From: Eubacterium sp.
Lineage (GTDB): Bacteria > Bacillota > Clostridia > Oscillospirales > Acutalibacteraceae
NCBI GenBank assembly: GCA_014465955.1
Contig: JACTVT010000011.1
Coordinates: 1-53,642 of the forward strand
DNA: 53,642 bases
Reading direction: 5' to 3'
Positions 7,840 through 15,010 of the stretch are shown here, piece by piece. Under the pieces are notes generated by a model. The model did not search any database, was not told the DNA's origin, and saw nothing but the letters and a program-made list of their open reading frames with translations. A program made the position numbers and the translations under genes. The stretch's first letter is position 1, and every line of letters begins with the position of its first letter.

Positions 7840-7868
7840 TTGACTTCTTACAATATTAATGCTATACT
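7840..7868 (+). promoter_or_regulatory. promoter of the structured RNA
   Basis: TTGACT at 7840-7845 and TATACT at 7863-7868 with a 17-base spacer: a near-consensus sigma-70 promoter starting right after the mrnC terminator. The expected transcription start, 6-8 bases after the -10 box, coincides with the first base (7875) of the long helix downstream. Confidence 0.85.
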
Positions 7869-7874
7869 GATTTT

Positions 7875-8032
7875 GCCCAATGAAGTGAATATCTTTGATA
7901 AATATAGATGTGTTTTTATTTGTTAAAAACGCAGGCTTTTGTAATACGCATCTATATTATCGTATTATTCACTTTGTTGGGCGACAGGTTGAAGCCTGCG
8001 TTTTATTGCACAGCTTCGGCTGTGCATTTTTT
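7875..8032 (+). ncRNA. pseudoknotted structured RNA upstream of PIN-like gene
   Basis: A transcript of about 158 nt bounded by its own promoter and terminator. Helix P1: 7875-7891 with 7966-7982, 17 bp, all paired with two adjacent G-U pairs. An internal loop of 4 and 3 bases leads to P2: 7896-7913 with 7946-7962, 17 bp with one bulged A. The 32-base terminal loop (7914-7945) contains 7926-7939, which pairs with 7991-8004 downstream of P1, 14 bp with one G-U, making a long pseudoknot. A terminator hairpin ends the RNA. Almost every base of the transcript is used. There is no open reading frame of note. I see no alternative pairing that would undo the terminator, so a stand-alone RNA is more likely than a riboswitch. 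I cannot name a known family. Confidence 0.85.
8007..8032 (+). terminator. terminator between structured RNA and PIN-like gene
   Basis: A perfect 8-bp stem (TGCACAGC at 8007-8014, GCTGTGCA at 8019-8026) with a UUCG tetraloop, followed by TTTTTT. The next gene starts 20 bases later, so it must be expressed by read-through or from an unseen promoter. Confidence 0.92.
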
Positions 8033-8051
8033 ATATTAAAGGGTAATAAAT

Positions 8052-8444
8052 ATGGCTTGTTTTTTGATTGATTACGAAAATGAAAGCGGCAGGGTTCTTG
8101 AGGGTATATCACTTCTTGGATTAACACGAAAAGATGAAATCGTTATTTTTTACAGTAAAAGCGCATCACGAATAACTATGGAATTGCACAGGGAACTTGA
8201 AAATATTAAAGCAAAAAAGTTATATATCAGGGTGGAAACAGGCACGGCAAATGCTCTTGATTTTCAACTTGTTACTTATCTTGGGGCTTGTGTTCATGAA
8301 AATTCCGAAAAAGAGTATTATATTATTTCAAAAGATAGTGGTTATGACTGTGTATGCCGTTTTTGGAGCAGTAAAAAAATTGTTGTAAAAAGGATTGAGC
8401 GATTGTCATATTATAAGGCAGGGGAGTGTCACCCGGTCTTATGA
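8052..8444 (+). CDS. PIN/NYN-like nuclease domain protein
   Basis: A 130-aa single-domain protein with ribosome binding site aaaggg 8 bases before the ATG. It has the acidic pattern of PIN/NYN-type metal-dependent ribonucleases: Asp7 in FLIDYEN after the first strand, Asp70 in NALDFQLVTYLG at a helix start, and Asp95 and Asp99 in IISKDSGYD after a central strand. Strand EIVIFYSK and the late strand KKIVVKRI complete an alpha/beta fold. Such domains are common in toxin-antitoxin and other conflict systems and in RNA processing. The N-terminal 110 residues are the whole domain; there is no separate RNA-binding or membrane region. Its only close partner is the structured RNA 20 bases upstream. 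Together they lie between two GTAGGG-type palindromes, between mrnC and unrelated glp genes, like an inserted cassette. Nuclease activity and dependence on the RNA are inferences. Confidence 0.8.
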   Translation: MACFLIDYENESGRVLEGISLLGLTRKDEIVIFYSKSASRITMELHRELENIKAKKLYIRVETGTANALDFQLVTYLGACVHENSEKEYYIISKDSGYDCVCRFWSSKKIVVKRIERLSYYKAGECHPVL

Positions 8445-8461
8445 AAATATTGTTGATGATT

Positions 8462-8486
8462 TGTAGGGGCAATTCACGAATTGCCA
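8462..8486 (+). repeat. GTAGGG-type palindrome
   Basis: tgtaggggcaattcacgaattgcc: arms GGCAATTC and GAATTGCC around AC. It lies 17 bases after the PIN-like gene and marks the right edge of the RNA-nuclease cassette. Confidence 0.8.
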
Positions 8487-8495
8487 GTTATTAAA

Positions 8496-8535
8496 AAGGA
8501 AAAGCACCGCCTTTCGGCAGTGCTTTCCTTTTTTG
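8496..8535. terminator. bidirectional terminator
   Basis: GGAAAAGCACCGCC (8498-8511) pairs with GGCAGTGCTTTCC (8516-8528) with minor imperfections. It has a T tract on the plus side (ccttttttg) and A's on the left that give U's on the minus strand. It serves the convergent PIN-like and DUF1667 genes. Confidence 0.8.
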
Positions 8536-8566
8536 CGTCCGACCATATCATCTTCTACAAAAAAAT

Positions 8567-8917
8567 TTACCCCATTATATTTTTACACGCAACCACATTA
8601 ATGCCAGTGTGAAAAATATCTTCAATAATTACATCGCCGACTTTAATCGGTGTGTCAAGCGTTATATCGTCAAGAAGCGCCATCGCCTCAAACATTTTGC
8701 CCTTTGGTATTGCTCCGTTTGTTTTAACGGGGCATCTTGGATGCTCGTCACTCGTTGTTTTAACGGTTGAAGTGATCACTCGTACAGGATTTTTTAATTC
8801 GTTTCTGCCGTATTCCGCACCTCTCGGGCAGGAGTTGCCTGTTACGGCAAAATCGTTTTCTTCGTCAACCTTAAGCCTGCAGCCTTTTGGGCAGGTGATG
8901 CAAGTAAGTTCTGTCAT
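8567..8917 (-). CDS. DUF1667 domain protein of glycerol-3-phosphate locus
   Basis: A 116-aa protein with Cys pairs MTELTCITCPKGCRL at the N-terminus and GNSCPRG near residue 30, the CxxCxxxC...C pattern of DUF1667, which resembles the iron-sulfur module of molybdopterin oxidoreductases. The remainder includes the VRVITSTVKT segment usual in the family. DUF1667 genes are usually the third gene after two flavoprotein genes, exactly as here: it starts 2 bases after the stop of the upstream oxidoreductase. It probably acts as a small electron-transfer subunit of the oxidoreductase complex. Its exact role is not established. Confidence 0.85.
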   Translation of the reverse strand: MTELTCITCPKGCRLKVDEENDFAVTGNSCPRGAEYGRNELKNPVRVITSTVKTTSDEHPRCPVKTNGAIPKGKMFEAMALLDDITLDTPIKVGDVIIEDIFHTGINVVACKNIMG

Positions 8918-8919
8918 TG

Positions 8920-10170
8920 TTACCCCTCCTCAACTGAAACGGTCGCACTGTCTGTTGCGATTTTATCAAGCAAGACCTTTGGAATTGAGATTTTTTCCAT
9001 CTCGCCGGGTGCAAGGTGCTCACGCTTGAATTTTGCAATCAGATTATCGTTTTCATCTTTTACGACGATTGCCGAATTGCCGAAAATCTGCCTTACACGG
9101 AAGAAAATTTCTGCACCGTCTGCACCCTTGCGGATTTTCTGCGGAACAGTGTATCCTACGCCGTTTCCGTTTGAAAGTGCAATGAAATCATCTTTGCCTT
9201 TTTCGCCGTTTAAAACATAATCTGCTGCTGCTTTGCCCGCTTTCTGGCTTTCGGCAGTAACAAAGTCTACCAAATCGTGAACATGAACAACGTTTCCGCA
9301 GGCGAAAATGCCGTCTGCCGATGTTTCCATATTTTCAAATACAACTGCGCCGTTTGTGCGTGGGTCAATCGTAATATCGGCAGTTTTTGTAAGTTCATTT
9401 TCGGGAATAAGACCTACCGAAAGCAGAACCGTGTCGCAGTCAAAATGAATTTCAGTGCCTGCAATCGGTTTTCTGTCTGCACCGACTTTTGCAATGGTTA
9501 CGCCCTCAACTCTGTTTTTGCCCTCAATATCAATAATAGTGTGTGAAAGGTAAAGAGGAATGTTAAAATCATTCAGGCACTGCACAATGTTTCTCTGCAA
9601 ACCGCCTGAATAAGGCATAAGTTCAACGCAGGCAAGCACTTCTGCGCCCTCAAGCGTCATACGTCTTGCCATAATAAGACCGATGTCACCCGAACCTAAA
9701 ATAACAACCTTTTTGCCCACCATATGGCCCTCGATATTAACATATCTTTGTGCCGCACCTGCCGTTAAAATACCTGCAGGTCGTGTGCCCGGGATAGAAA
9801 TTGCACCTCTTGTGCGTTCACGGCATCCCATTGCAAGCACAATTGCTTTCGCATCTAAAATCTGATAACCGTCTTTGGAATTTACGCAGTGCACCTGCTT
9901 TTCTTTTGTTATTTCAAGCACCATTGTGTCTGTCATAACAGAAACGGCAGTGTCCTCCAGCATTTTGATGAATTTGCCTGCATATTCGGGGCCTGTCAGT
10001 TCTTCTTTAAAATAATGAAGACCGAAACCGTTATGTATACATTGGTTTAAAATTCCGCCGAGTTCTTTGTCTCTTTCTATAATAAGTATGTTTTTAAGTC
10101 CGTTTTCATAAGCACTGAGTGCTGCGGCAAGACCCGCAGGGCCGCCGCCGATTACGATTAAATCAAACAT
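8920..10170 (-). CDS. FAD/NAD(P)-dependent oxidoreductase (glp locus, second subunit)
   Basis: I place the start at the ATG at 10170, where ggaggt lies 8 bases upstream and the protein begins MFDLIVIGGGPAGLAAALSA, an FAD-binding Rossmann motif. The longer frame to 10242 adds only sequence overlapping the upstream gene. 416 aa. A second dinucleotide motif (VVILGSGDIGLIMARRM) and the ATG-type phrase ADGIFACGNVVHVHDLVD define a pyridine-nucleotide disulfide oxidoreductase-type flavoprotein. It overlaps the end of the upstream FAD gene by 8 bases and is followed by DUF1667, so the three form a translationally coupled unit. It probably passes electrons between the FAD glycerol-3-phosphate dehydrogenase-like subunit and NAD(P) or a quinone; the direction is unknown. 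Confidence 0.88.
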   Translation of the reverse strand: MFDLIVIGGGPAGLAAALSAYENGLKNILIIERDKELGGILNQCIHNGFGLHYFKEELTGPEYAGKFIKMLEDTAVSVMTDTMVLEITKEKQVHCVNSKDGYQILDAKAIVLAMGCRERTRGAISIPGTRPAGILTAGAAQRYVNIEGHMVGKKVVILGSGDIGLIMARRMTLEGAEVLACVELMPYSGGLQRNIVQCLNDFNIPLYLSHTIIDIEGKNRVEGVTIAKVGADRKPIAGTEIHFDCDTVLLSVGLIPENELTKTADITIDPRTNGAVVFENMETSADGIFACGNVVHVHDLVDFVTAESQKAGKAAADYVLNGEKGKDDFIALSNGNGVGYTVPQKIRKGADGAEIFFRVRQIFGNSAIVVKDENDNLIAKFKREHLAPGEMEKISIPKVLLDKIATDSATVSVEEG

Positions 10171-11602
10171 CGGCTTTACCTCCGTTCTTTGTAGGCTCTG
10201 TAAGAATATAACTTCCCGTGTTGTCCTGAAGAATATTCTCATATGCCGTGTTCAAATGTTTTGCCATAATTTCAAGTACCTTAGGTCCGCAGAAACCGCC
10301 CTGGCATCTGCCCATACCCGAGCCTGCGCGGCGTTTGATTCCGTCAAGCGAAACAGGCGGAATTGGCGAGCGCAGTGCATCTATAATTTCACCCTCGGTA
10401 ATTGTTTCACAGCGGCATATAACTCTGCCGTATTCGGGGCGTTCTTTAATAACTGCATTTTTTTCTTCTGCAGAAAGTTCTTTAAAGCGAATGTGGCGGC
10501 GTTCGTCAGTGAATTCAGTTTTTTCTGTCAGTTCAAGACCTGCGTTTTTCAGCAGTTCTGCCGCATATTCTGCAATCGCAGGGGCTGCGGAAAGGCCGGG
10601 GGATTTGATTCCCGCAAGGTCAAGGAAGTTTTTATCTGCAAAATCAATAATGAAATCATCAACCGTGCTGTTTGCACGCACGCCCGTGAAATTTCTTATG
10701 TTATCTCTGAAACTGATTGACGGAATTGATTTTACTGCCTTTTCCCTTACAAAATCAAGGCAGACGGTTTTTGTTGATGTGTCATCCTTATCTCTCGGGT
10801 CGGCGTTGGGGCCTACGATTAAGTTGCCGTGAACGGTGGGTGAAACAAGCACGCCTTTGCCGTCCTTGTTAGGGCACTGGAAAATAACATGAGATGCTCT
10901 TGTGCCCTCGCTTTTGTCAAGCAGATAATATTCGCCTGCACTCGGCACGATTGAAAATGCTTCGGGTGCAATCATATTGTGAATGTCATCACTGTTTACG
11001 CCTGCGCAGTTGATAACATATTTTGCTTCAATTTCAGCGCCGCCTGCGGTAATTGCATAAGCGCCGTTTTTCTTTGAAATTTCCGTAACTTCGGCTTCAA
11101 GCATAATCTGAACACCGTTTTTAACTGCCGTTTCAGCCATTGCAATGCCGTATTCCCACGGGTTTACAATGCCTGCAGTCGGTGCATAAAGAGCGCAAAC
11201 AGCCGTGTCAGCAATATTTGGCTCCATAGCACGGAGTTCATCTTGGTCAACAATTCTTAAATCGGGCACGCCGTTTTTAATGCCTCTTTCAAGCAGTTTT
11301 TCAACATGCTTTGCCTCTTCATCTGAAAAAGCAACTACAAGCGAGCCGATGTTTTTATAGGCAACATCAAGTTTTTTGCAGATTTCTTCTGCCATCGGAA
11401 CACCGCGCACATTCAGTTTTGCCATAAGCGTTCCGGGCTCAGGGTCAAATCCTGCGTGAATAATTGCACTGTTTGCTCTTGTTGCTTTGCAGCATACATC
11501 GTTGTTTTTTTCAATTACAACGGTTTTCAGGTTGTATCGGCTCAGTGTATAAGCGCAGGCAGCGCCCACAACTCCGCAGCCGATGATTGCTACATCATAC
11601 AT
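10163..11602 (-). CDS. FAD-dependent oxidoreductase, GlpA-like with BFD [2Fe-2S] domain
   Basis: A 479-aa protein. The N-terminal FAD-binding motif (AIIGCGVVGAACAYTLSRY) begins a DAO-type fold, with a substrate-side region including NSAIIHAGFDPEPGTLMAKL. The C-terminus is a BFD-type iron-sulfur domain (VICRCETITEGEIIDALRSP, then SGMGRCQGGFCGPKV) with the CxC and CxxxxC ligands. This architecture is that of GlpA-like glycerol-3-phosphate dehydrogenases and related 2-hydroxyacid oxidases. The neighbouring GlpP antiterminator gene upstream favours glycerol-3-phosphate as substrate. It is first in a coupled three-gene unit. The upstream leader has a terminator hairpin that GlpP could bypass. Confidence 0.88.
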   Translation of the reverse strand: MYDVAIIGCGVVGAACAYTLSRYNLKTVVIEKNNDVCCKATRANSAIIHAGFDPEPGTLMAKLNVRGVPMAEEICKKLDVAYKNIGSLVVAFSDEEAKHVEKLLERGIKNGVPDLRIVDQDELRAMEPNIADTAVCALYAPTAGIVNPWEYGIAMAETAVKNGVQIMLEAEVTEISKKNGAYAITAGGAEIEAKYVINCAGVNSDDIHNMIAPEAFSIVPSAGEYYLLDKSEGTRASHVIFQCPNKDGKGVLVSPTVHGNLIVGPNADPRDKDDTSTKTVCLDFVREKAVKSIPSISFRDNIRNFTGVRANSTVDDFIIDFADKNFLDLAGIKSPGLSAAPAIAEYAAELLKNAGLELTEKTEFTDERRHIRFKELSAEEKNAVIKERPEYGRVICRCETITEGEIIDALRSPIPPVSLDGIKRRAGSGMGRCQGGFCGPKVLEIMAKHLNTAYENILQDNTGSYILTEPTKNGGKADV

Positions 11603-11627
11603 AGTTTTTTACCCCTTTTGCAGTGAA

Positions 11628-11681
11628 ATAAAAAGAGTAACACAAACAAAGCAGTTACAAACCGCTTTATTCCTGTTACTC
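11628..11681 (-). terminator. leader terminator, probable GlpP target
   Basis: On the minus strand, GAGTAACA (11674-11681) pairs with TGTTACTC (11635-11642), enclosing a second pairing (aaagc with gcttt), followed by TTTTTATTT. It lies between the glpP stop and the oxidoreductase start, where GlpP-type antiterminators act on glp mRNA leaders. It is about 26 bases before the oxidoreductase ATG. Confidence 0.75.
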
Positions 11682-11710
11682 AATTCTCTTCAGGTATATA
11701 TTACCTTATT

Positions 11711-11739
11711 ATTGTAACCCTATTCTTTATAAATTACAA
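11711..11739 (-). promoter_or_regulatory. probable promoter of glp oxidoreductase operon
   Basis: Read on the minus strand: TTGTAA (11734-11739) and TACAAT (11711-11716) with a 17-base spacer, about 30 bases upstream of the leader terminator. The hexamers are one or two bases off consensus. Confidence 0.6.
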
Positions 11740-11862
11740 TTGATGTTTTAACCAAAAAAATCTTCACTTTGTTAGTGATAAAGCACAAATAAATTGTGAT
11801 ATTATTCACAAATGGGTTGTTTTTAAATAATTTTCCTGTTTTGGTGTGATGCAGGATTTGTA

Positions 11863-12432
11863 TCAATAAAACCAGACTTTTTCGTTTGTAGATGAAATTG
11901 CGACCGCACCGCTTGACAGGGCGGTAACAACATCTTCTTTGTCGCTTATAAGTCCGCCTGCAATAATCGGTGTTTTTGTGGAATTTGCCACCTGACGAAT
12001 GATTTTCGGCATCAGCCCCGGCAAAACCTCAATCAAATCTGAGTTCTGACTGATTTCGTTGTGCCGTGTGCTTTCCATAGCACGGGAATCAATCATAAAA
12101 AATCGCATAACGGTAAATAAACCGATTTGTTTTGCATGCTTTATAAGCGGTATTTTTGTAGAAATGATACCGTCGAGGCTTGTATGATTTTTCAGAAAAT
12201 CAATACTTGCCTCTCTGTTTGCAAGTCCGTCAATCAAATCGGCATGCACAAAAACGATTTTGCCGCGTGATTTTAAAGCAGATACAATTTCGCCGATATT
12301 ATTGATGCTTCCAAACAGAACAAAAACAATTTTACTGTCGCTTTCAAGGCTCTTTTTCAGGCTTTCTTCATTTTTTACTGCTGCGATAATCGGATATTCG
12401 TGCAGACATTCATAAAGGCTTTTTTGCGTCAT
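11863..12432 (-). CDS. glpP: glycerol-3-phosphate-responsive antiterminator
   Basis: A 189-aa protein of the GlpP family, a TIM-barrel-like RNA-binding antiterminator that responds to glycerol-3-phosphate. Family phrases are visible: PIIAAVKNEESLKKSL near the N-terminus, IVFVHADLIDGLANREASI in the middle, DGIISTKIPLIKHAK, RFFMIDSRAMEST, and EVLPGLMPKII with PIIAGGLISDKEDV near the C-terminus. The ATG follows cggagt. It lies upstream of the flavoprotein operon on the same strand, with a leader terminator between them, so it probably allows transcription into that operon when glycerol-3-phosphate is present. Confidence 0.93.
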   Translation of the reverse strand: MTQKSLYECLHEYPIIAAVKNEESLKKSLESDSKIVFVLFGSINNIGEIVSALKSRGKIVFVHADLIDGLANREASIDFLKNHTSLDGIISTKIPLIKHAKQIGLFTVMRFFMIDSRAMESTRHNEISQNSDLIEVLPGLMPKIIRQVANSTKTPIIAGGLISDKEDVVTALSSGAVAISSTNEKVWFY

Positions 12433-12466
12433 TATTAACTCCGTTAAAATTTAATTTAAAATATAC

Positions 12467-12494
12467 TTGACTTTTTTGAAAATTGTGGTAAAAT
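12467..12494 (+). promoter_or_regulatory. tRNA-Val promoter
   Basis: TTGACT (12467-12472) and TAAAAT (12489-12494) with a 16-base spacer. The tRNA starts 12 bases after the -10 box. Confidence 0.7.
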
Positions 12495-12505
12495 AAATGC
12501 AGTTC

Positions 12506-12581
12506 GGGAGCATAGCTCAGCTGGGAGAGCATCTGCCTTACAAGCAGAGGGTCACAGGTTCGAGCCCTGTTGTTCCCACCA
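12506..12581 (+). tRNA. tRNA-Val (anticodon UAC)
   Basis: A 76-base cloverleaf with encoded CCA. Acceptor stem GGGAGCA with TGTTCCC; D-arm AGCTCAGCTGGGAGAGC; anticodon loop CTTACAA with anticodon TAC; T-loop GGTTCGAGCC. A terminator-like hairpin follows (aaacagatactc, ttttg, agtgtctgttttt, about 12584-12617). Confidence 0.97.
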
Positions 12582-12583
12582 AT

Positions 12584-12617
12584 AAAAACAGATACTCTTT
12601 TGAGTGTCTGTTTTTAT
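12584..12617 (+). terminator. tRNA-Val terminator
   Basis: AAAAACAGATACTC pairs with GAGTGTCTGTTTTT around a TTTT loop, ending in a T tract. It starts three bases after the CCA end of the tRNA. Confidence 0.8.
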
Positions 12618-12723
12618 TTATGATTGAGGTAAGGGCGAGAAACGAACTCCAAATTTCAAACGCTCATAGAGTGTGCAGAAATTTGGGAGAAAGGTCCGGT
12701 GGACCTTTCGATAGTTGAGAGGA

Positions 12724-12743
12724 GAGCCCTGTTGTTCCCACCA
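12724..12743 (+). repeat. duplicated 3' end of tRNA-Val (att-like)
   Basis: A 20-base exact copy of the last 20 bases of tRNA-Val (12562-12581), including CCA, lies 162 bases downstream. The sequence just before it does not form a tRNA. A second hairpin with a T tract follows (aaaggtaatgaacgc...gcgtttgttacctttt, about 12745-12780). No integrase is present. It could be a remnant att site or a decayed tandem tRNA copy. Confidence 0.75.
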
Positions 12744-12816
12744 AAAAGGTAATGAACGCATCAGCGTTTGTTACCTTTTATTATTTTATAATAATTTCTG
12801 TTTATAATAGTGTATT

Positions 12817-12891
12817 CGTAGGGCTGGCTGTCCTCAGCCAGCCGCAAGGTTTTAATAATTCAACGGCGGGGTGAGGGCACCCCGCCCTACG
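12817..12891. repeat. pair of inverted GTAGGG-type palindromes
   Basis: One copy (cgtagggctggctgtcctcagccagcc, from 12817) and an inverted copy (ggcggggtgagggcaccccgccctacg, to 12891) face each other, so the outer CGTAGGG and CCCTACG ends also pair. No gene lies between the tRNA region and 12933. Confidence 0.75.
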
Positions 12892-12932
12892 AACAGTGTG
12901 AAAAAATTCAATGTTCGTTTTTTATTATCATT

Positions 12933-14816
12933 TTAATTCTCTGCCGGGTGGTAATTCGGTACGATTTTCATTAATTTTTCACGAACGTTGTTATCCGTAA
13001 CATCATGCAAATCGGCAAGCATACTTTCAAATGCGGCATCGTCAATATCCATCGGCTGGGTAACGTAAATCTTTTCAAGCGCTGTCTTGCTTCTTGTTTC
13101 CATTTCGCTTTCCATAGCGAGTTCTTCATACATCTTTTCGCCCGGGCGCAGACCTGTGATTTTTATTTCAATTTCATTTTCACTGTAGCCTGAAAGGCGT
13201 ATAAGATTTTTTGCAAGATCCATAATTTTAACGGGCTCGCCCATATCAAGCACAAAGATTTCGCCGCCCTTTGCAAGTCCGCCTGCCTGGCAAACCAACT
13301 GAGCCGCCTCGGGAATTGTCATAAAGTAGCGTTCAATATCGGGGTGGGTAAGTGTGATAGGACCGCCGTTTGCAATCTGGTCCTTAAAAATCGGAATAAC
13401 AGAACCGTGTGAGCCTAAAACATTGCCGAAGCGAACTGCAGCATACTCGGTGTTCTCACTTTTTTTGTTCATATACTGAACGATGATTTCCGTAATTCTT
13501 TTTGTGCATCCCATAACATTTGTAGGATTTACAGCTTTGTCGGTTGAAAGAATAACCATTTTAGGCACTTTGAATTTATCTGCCGTAACGGCAACGTTGT
13601 ATGTGCCGAAAACGTTGTTTTTGACTGCTTCACACGGGCTGGCCTCCATTAAAGGCACATGTTTGTGAGCGGCTGCGTGGAATACAACGTCAGGGTGAAA
13701 TTCTTCAAATATTTCCGTAAGTCTGTCCATATCACGAACAGAGCCGATGCGTACTTCAATGTCAATTTCATCGCCGTATTTGTCACGAAGTTTATTCTGC
13801 AACTCAAAAGCGCAGTTTTCGTAAATATCAAAAATTACAATTGTTTTCGGATGATAGCGTGCCGCCTGACGGCAGATTTCAGAGCCGATTGAACCGCCGC
13901 CGCCTGTTACAAGAATTGTTTCACCGAGCAGATAGCGGCAAACCTTTTTGTCAAGCGTAACCTCTGCTCTTGCAAGAAGGTCCTTGATTTCAACATCACG
14001 AACATTTCTGCGTGTCTTATCGCCCTCAATAAATTCCGTAATCGACGGAGAGATTTTTACGGCACATTTTGTCTTCATGGCGATATCAATAATCTCTTTT
14101 TGCCTTTTCTGAGAAGCAGAGGGAAGGCATATAATAATTATATCAATGTTGTGCTTGTCTGCAATTTCGGGAATTTCTTTACAGGTGCCTTTAACTTTTA
14201 CGCCGTTGATTCTTTTGCCTTTTTTTGCAGGGTTGTCATCAACAGCAATAACGGGATAGCCTGTTCTGAAACCGTCGGAAGCAAGATTATCAATAATATA
14301 GTTGCCCATAAATCCTGCGCCGACTATCATAACACGCTTCTGATTTTTTGAATATCTGCCTGTTTCGTGTATCATTCGTCTCAGAACACGGTAGCCGATT
14401 CTCGGTGCACAAACAGATATGAACAGCAGAACAAACATAAGTATGTATGCATAAAACGGCAGATAGCCGTTGCTGTGAAACAGTTTGTGATATAAAAATC
14501 TGTCTATAATAAATAATGCGGCAGATGACAGAGCAGATGCGATAAAATTTCTCGGAATTTCATCTGTGCCGGCAAAAGTCCACACACTTCTGTAAAGGCC
14601 GAAAGCCGTGTTTATCAGAAGTGTAATAATACAGGTAATTATAAGATGAGTGTAATCAAACAGTATATCGGTATAATTGGTAGCCAGTACATGACCGCCC
14701 ATTGTTAAATAAACTATGCATACATTGCAAAAGAAAAATAATGCCAAATCAATAAGCATTATGCAGAACCGTCTGCAATATGCATTAAATTTTGAGGGAA
14801 AATTTTTGTTTTTCAT
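12933..14816 (-). CDS. nucleotide-sugar 4,6-dehydratase, CapD/FlaA1-like membrane protein
   Basis: I take the ATG at 14816 as the start, with aggtg 6 bases upstream; the alternative GTG at 14825 overlaps that site. About 627 aa. Four membrane segments span the first 150 residues (IMLIDLALFFFCNVCIVYL and three more). A CoA-binding-like Rossmann domain follows (RVMIVGAGFMGNYIIDNL), then an SDR domain with ILVTGGGGSIGSEICRQ and the active-site phrase STDKAVNPTNVMGCTKR. This is the architecture of UDP-N-acetylglucosamine 4,6-dehydratases (CapD, PglF, WbpM, EpsC), which make modified sugars for capsule, glycan or exopolysaccharide. The gene stands alone, with no polysaccharide cluster beside it. 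Confidence 0.93.
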   Translation of the reverse strand: MKNKNFPSKFNAYCRRFCIMLIDLALFFFCNVCIVYLTMGGHVLATNYTDILFDYTHLIITCIITLLINTAFGLYRSVWTFAGTDEIPRNFIASALSSAALFIIDRFLYHKLFHSNGYLPFYAYILMFVLLFISVCAPRIGYRVLRRMIHETGRYSKNQKRVMIVGAGFMGNYIIDNLASDGFRTGYPVIAVDDNPAKKGKRINGVKVKGTCKEIPEIADKHNIDIIIICLPSASQKRQKEIIDIAMKTKCAVKISPSITEFIEGDKTRRNVRDVEIKDLLARAEVTLDKKVCRYLLGETILVTGGGGSIGSEICRQAARYHPKTIVIFDIYENCAFELQNKLRDKYGDEIDIEVRIGSVRDMDRLTEIFEEFHPDVVFHAAAHKHVPLMEASPCEAVKNNVFGTYNVAVTADKFKVPKMVILSTDKAVNPTNVMGCTKRITEIIVQYMNKKSENTEYAAVRFGNVLGSHGSVIPIFKDQIANGGPITLTHPDIERYFMTIPEAAQLVCQAGGLAKGGEIFVLDMGEPVKIMDLAKNLIRLSGYSENEIEIKITGLRPGEKMYEELAMESEMETRSKTALEKIYVTQPMDIDDAAFESMLADLHDVTDNNVREKLMKIVPNYHPAEN

Positions 14817-15010
14817 GTTTTTCACCTGCTTATAACTATTAACTATATATTAATACAAAATTAACATAATTTCAACAGTATGTTTTTACCTTTTGTTTTA
14901 CAGTATCAATAATTTGTAAAATTCAAATAAAAACAATTTGTCAAATTTATATTTTGCGGTTGAAAAATTACAGATGTTGGTATAAAATTAAGGCAATAGG
15001 GGGTAGAATT

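Noticed and set aside
7875..8052. Riboswitch or attenuator controlling the PIN-like gene
   Set aside because: The terminator arms have no competing partner in the upstream structure, so no switching pair is visible. A stand-alone RNA fits better, though regulation in cis is not excluded.
12497..12718. Open frame covering tRNA-Val
   Set aside because: The first part is the tRNA itself and the rest the tRNA terminator; not a protein gene.
12582..12743. Complete integrated element between the tRNA-Val end copies
   Set aside because: Only 162 bases and no integrase; at most a remnant site, so it is reported as a duplication rather than an element.
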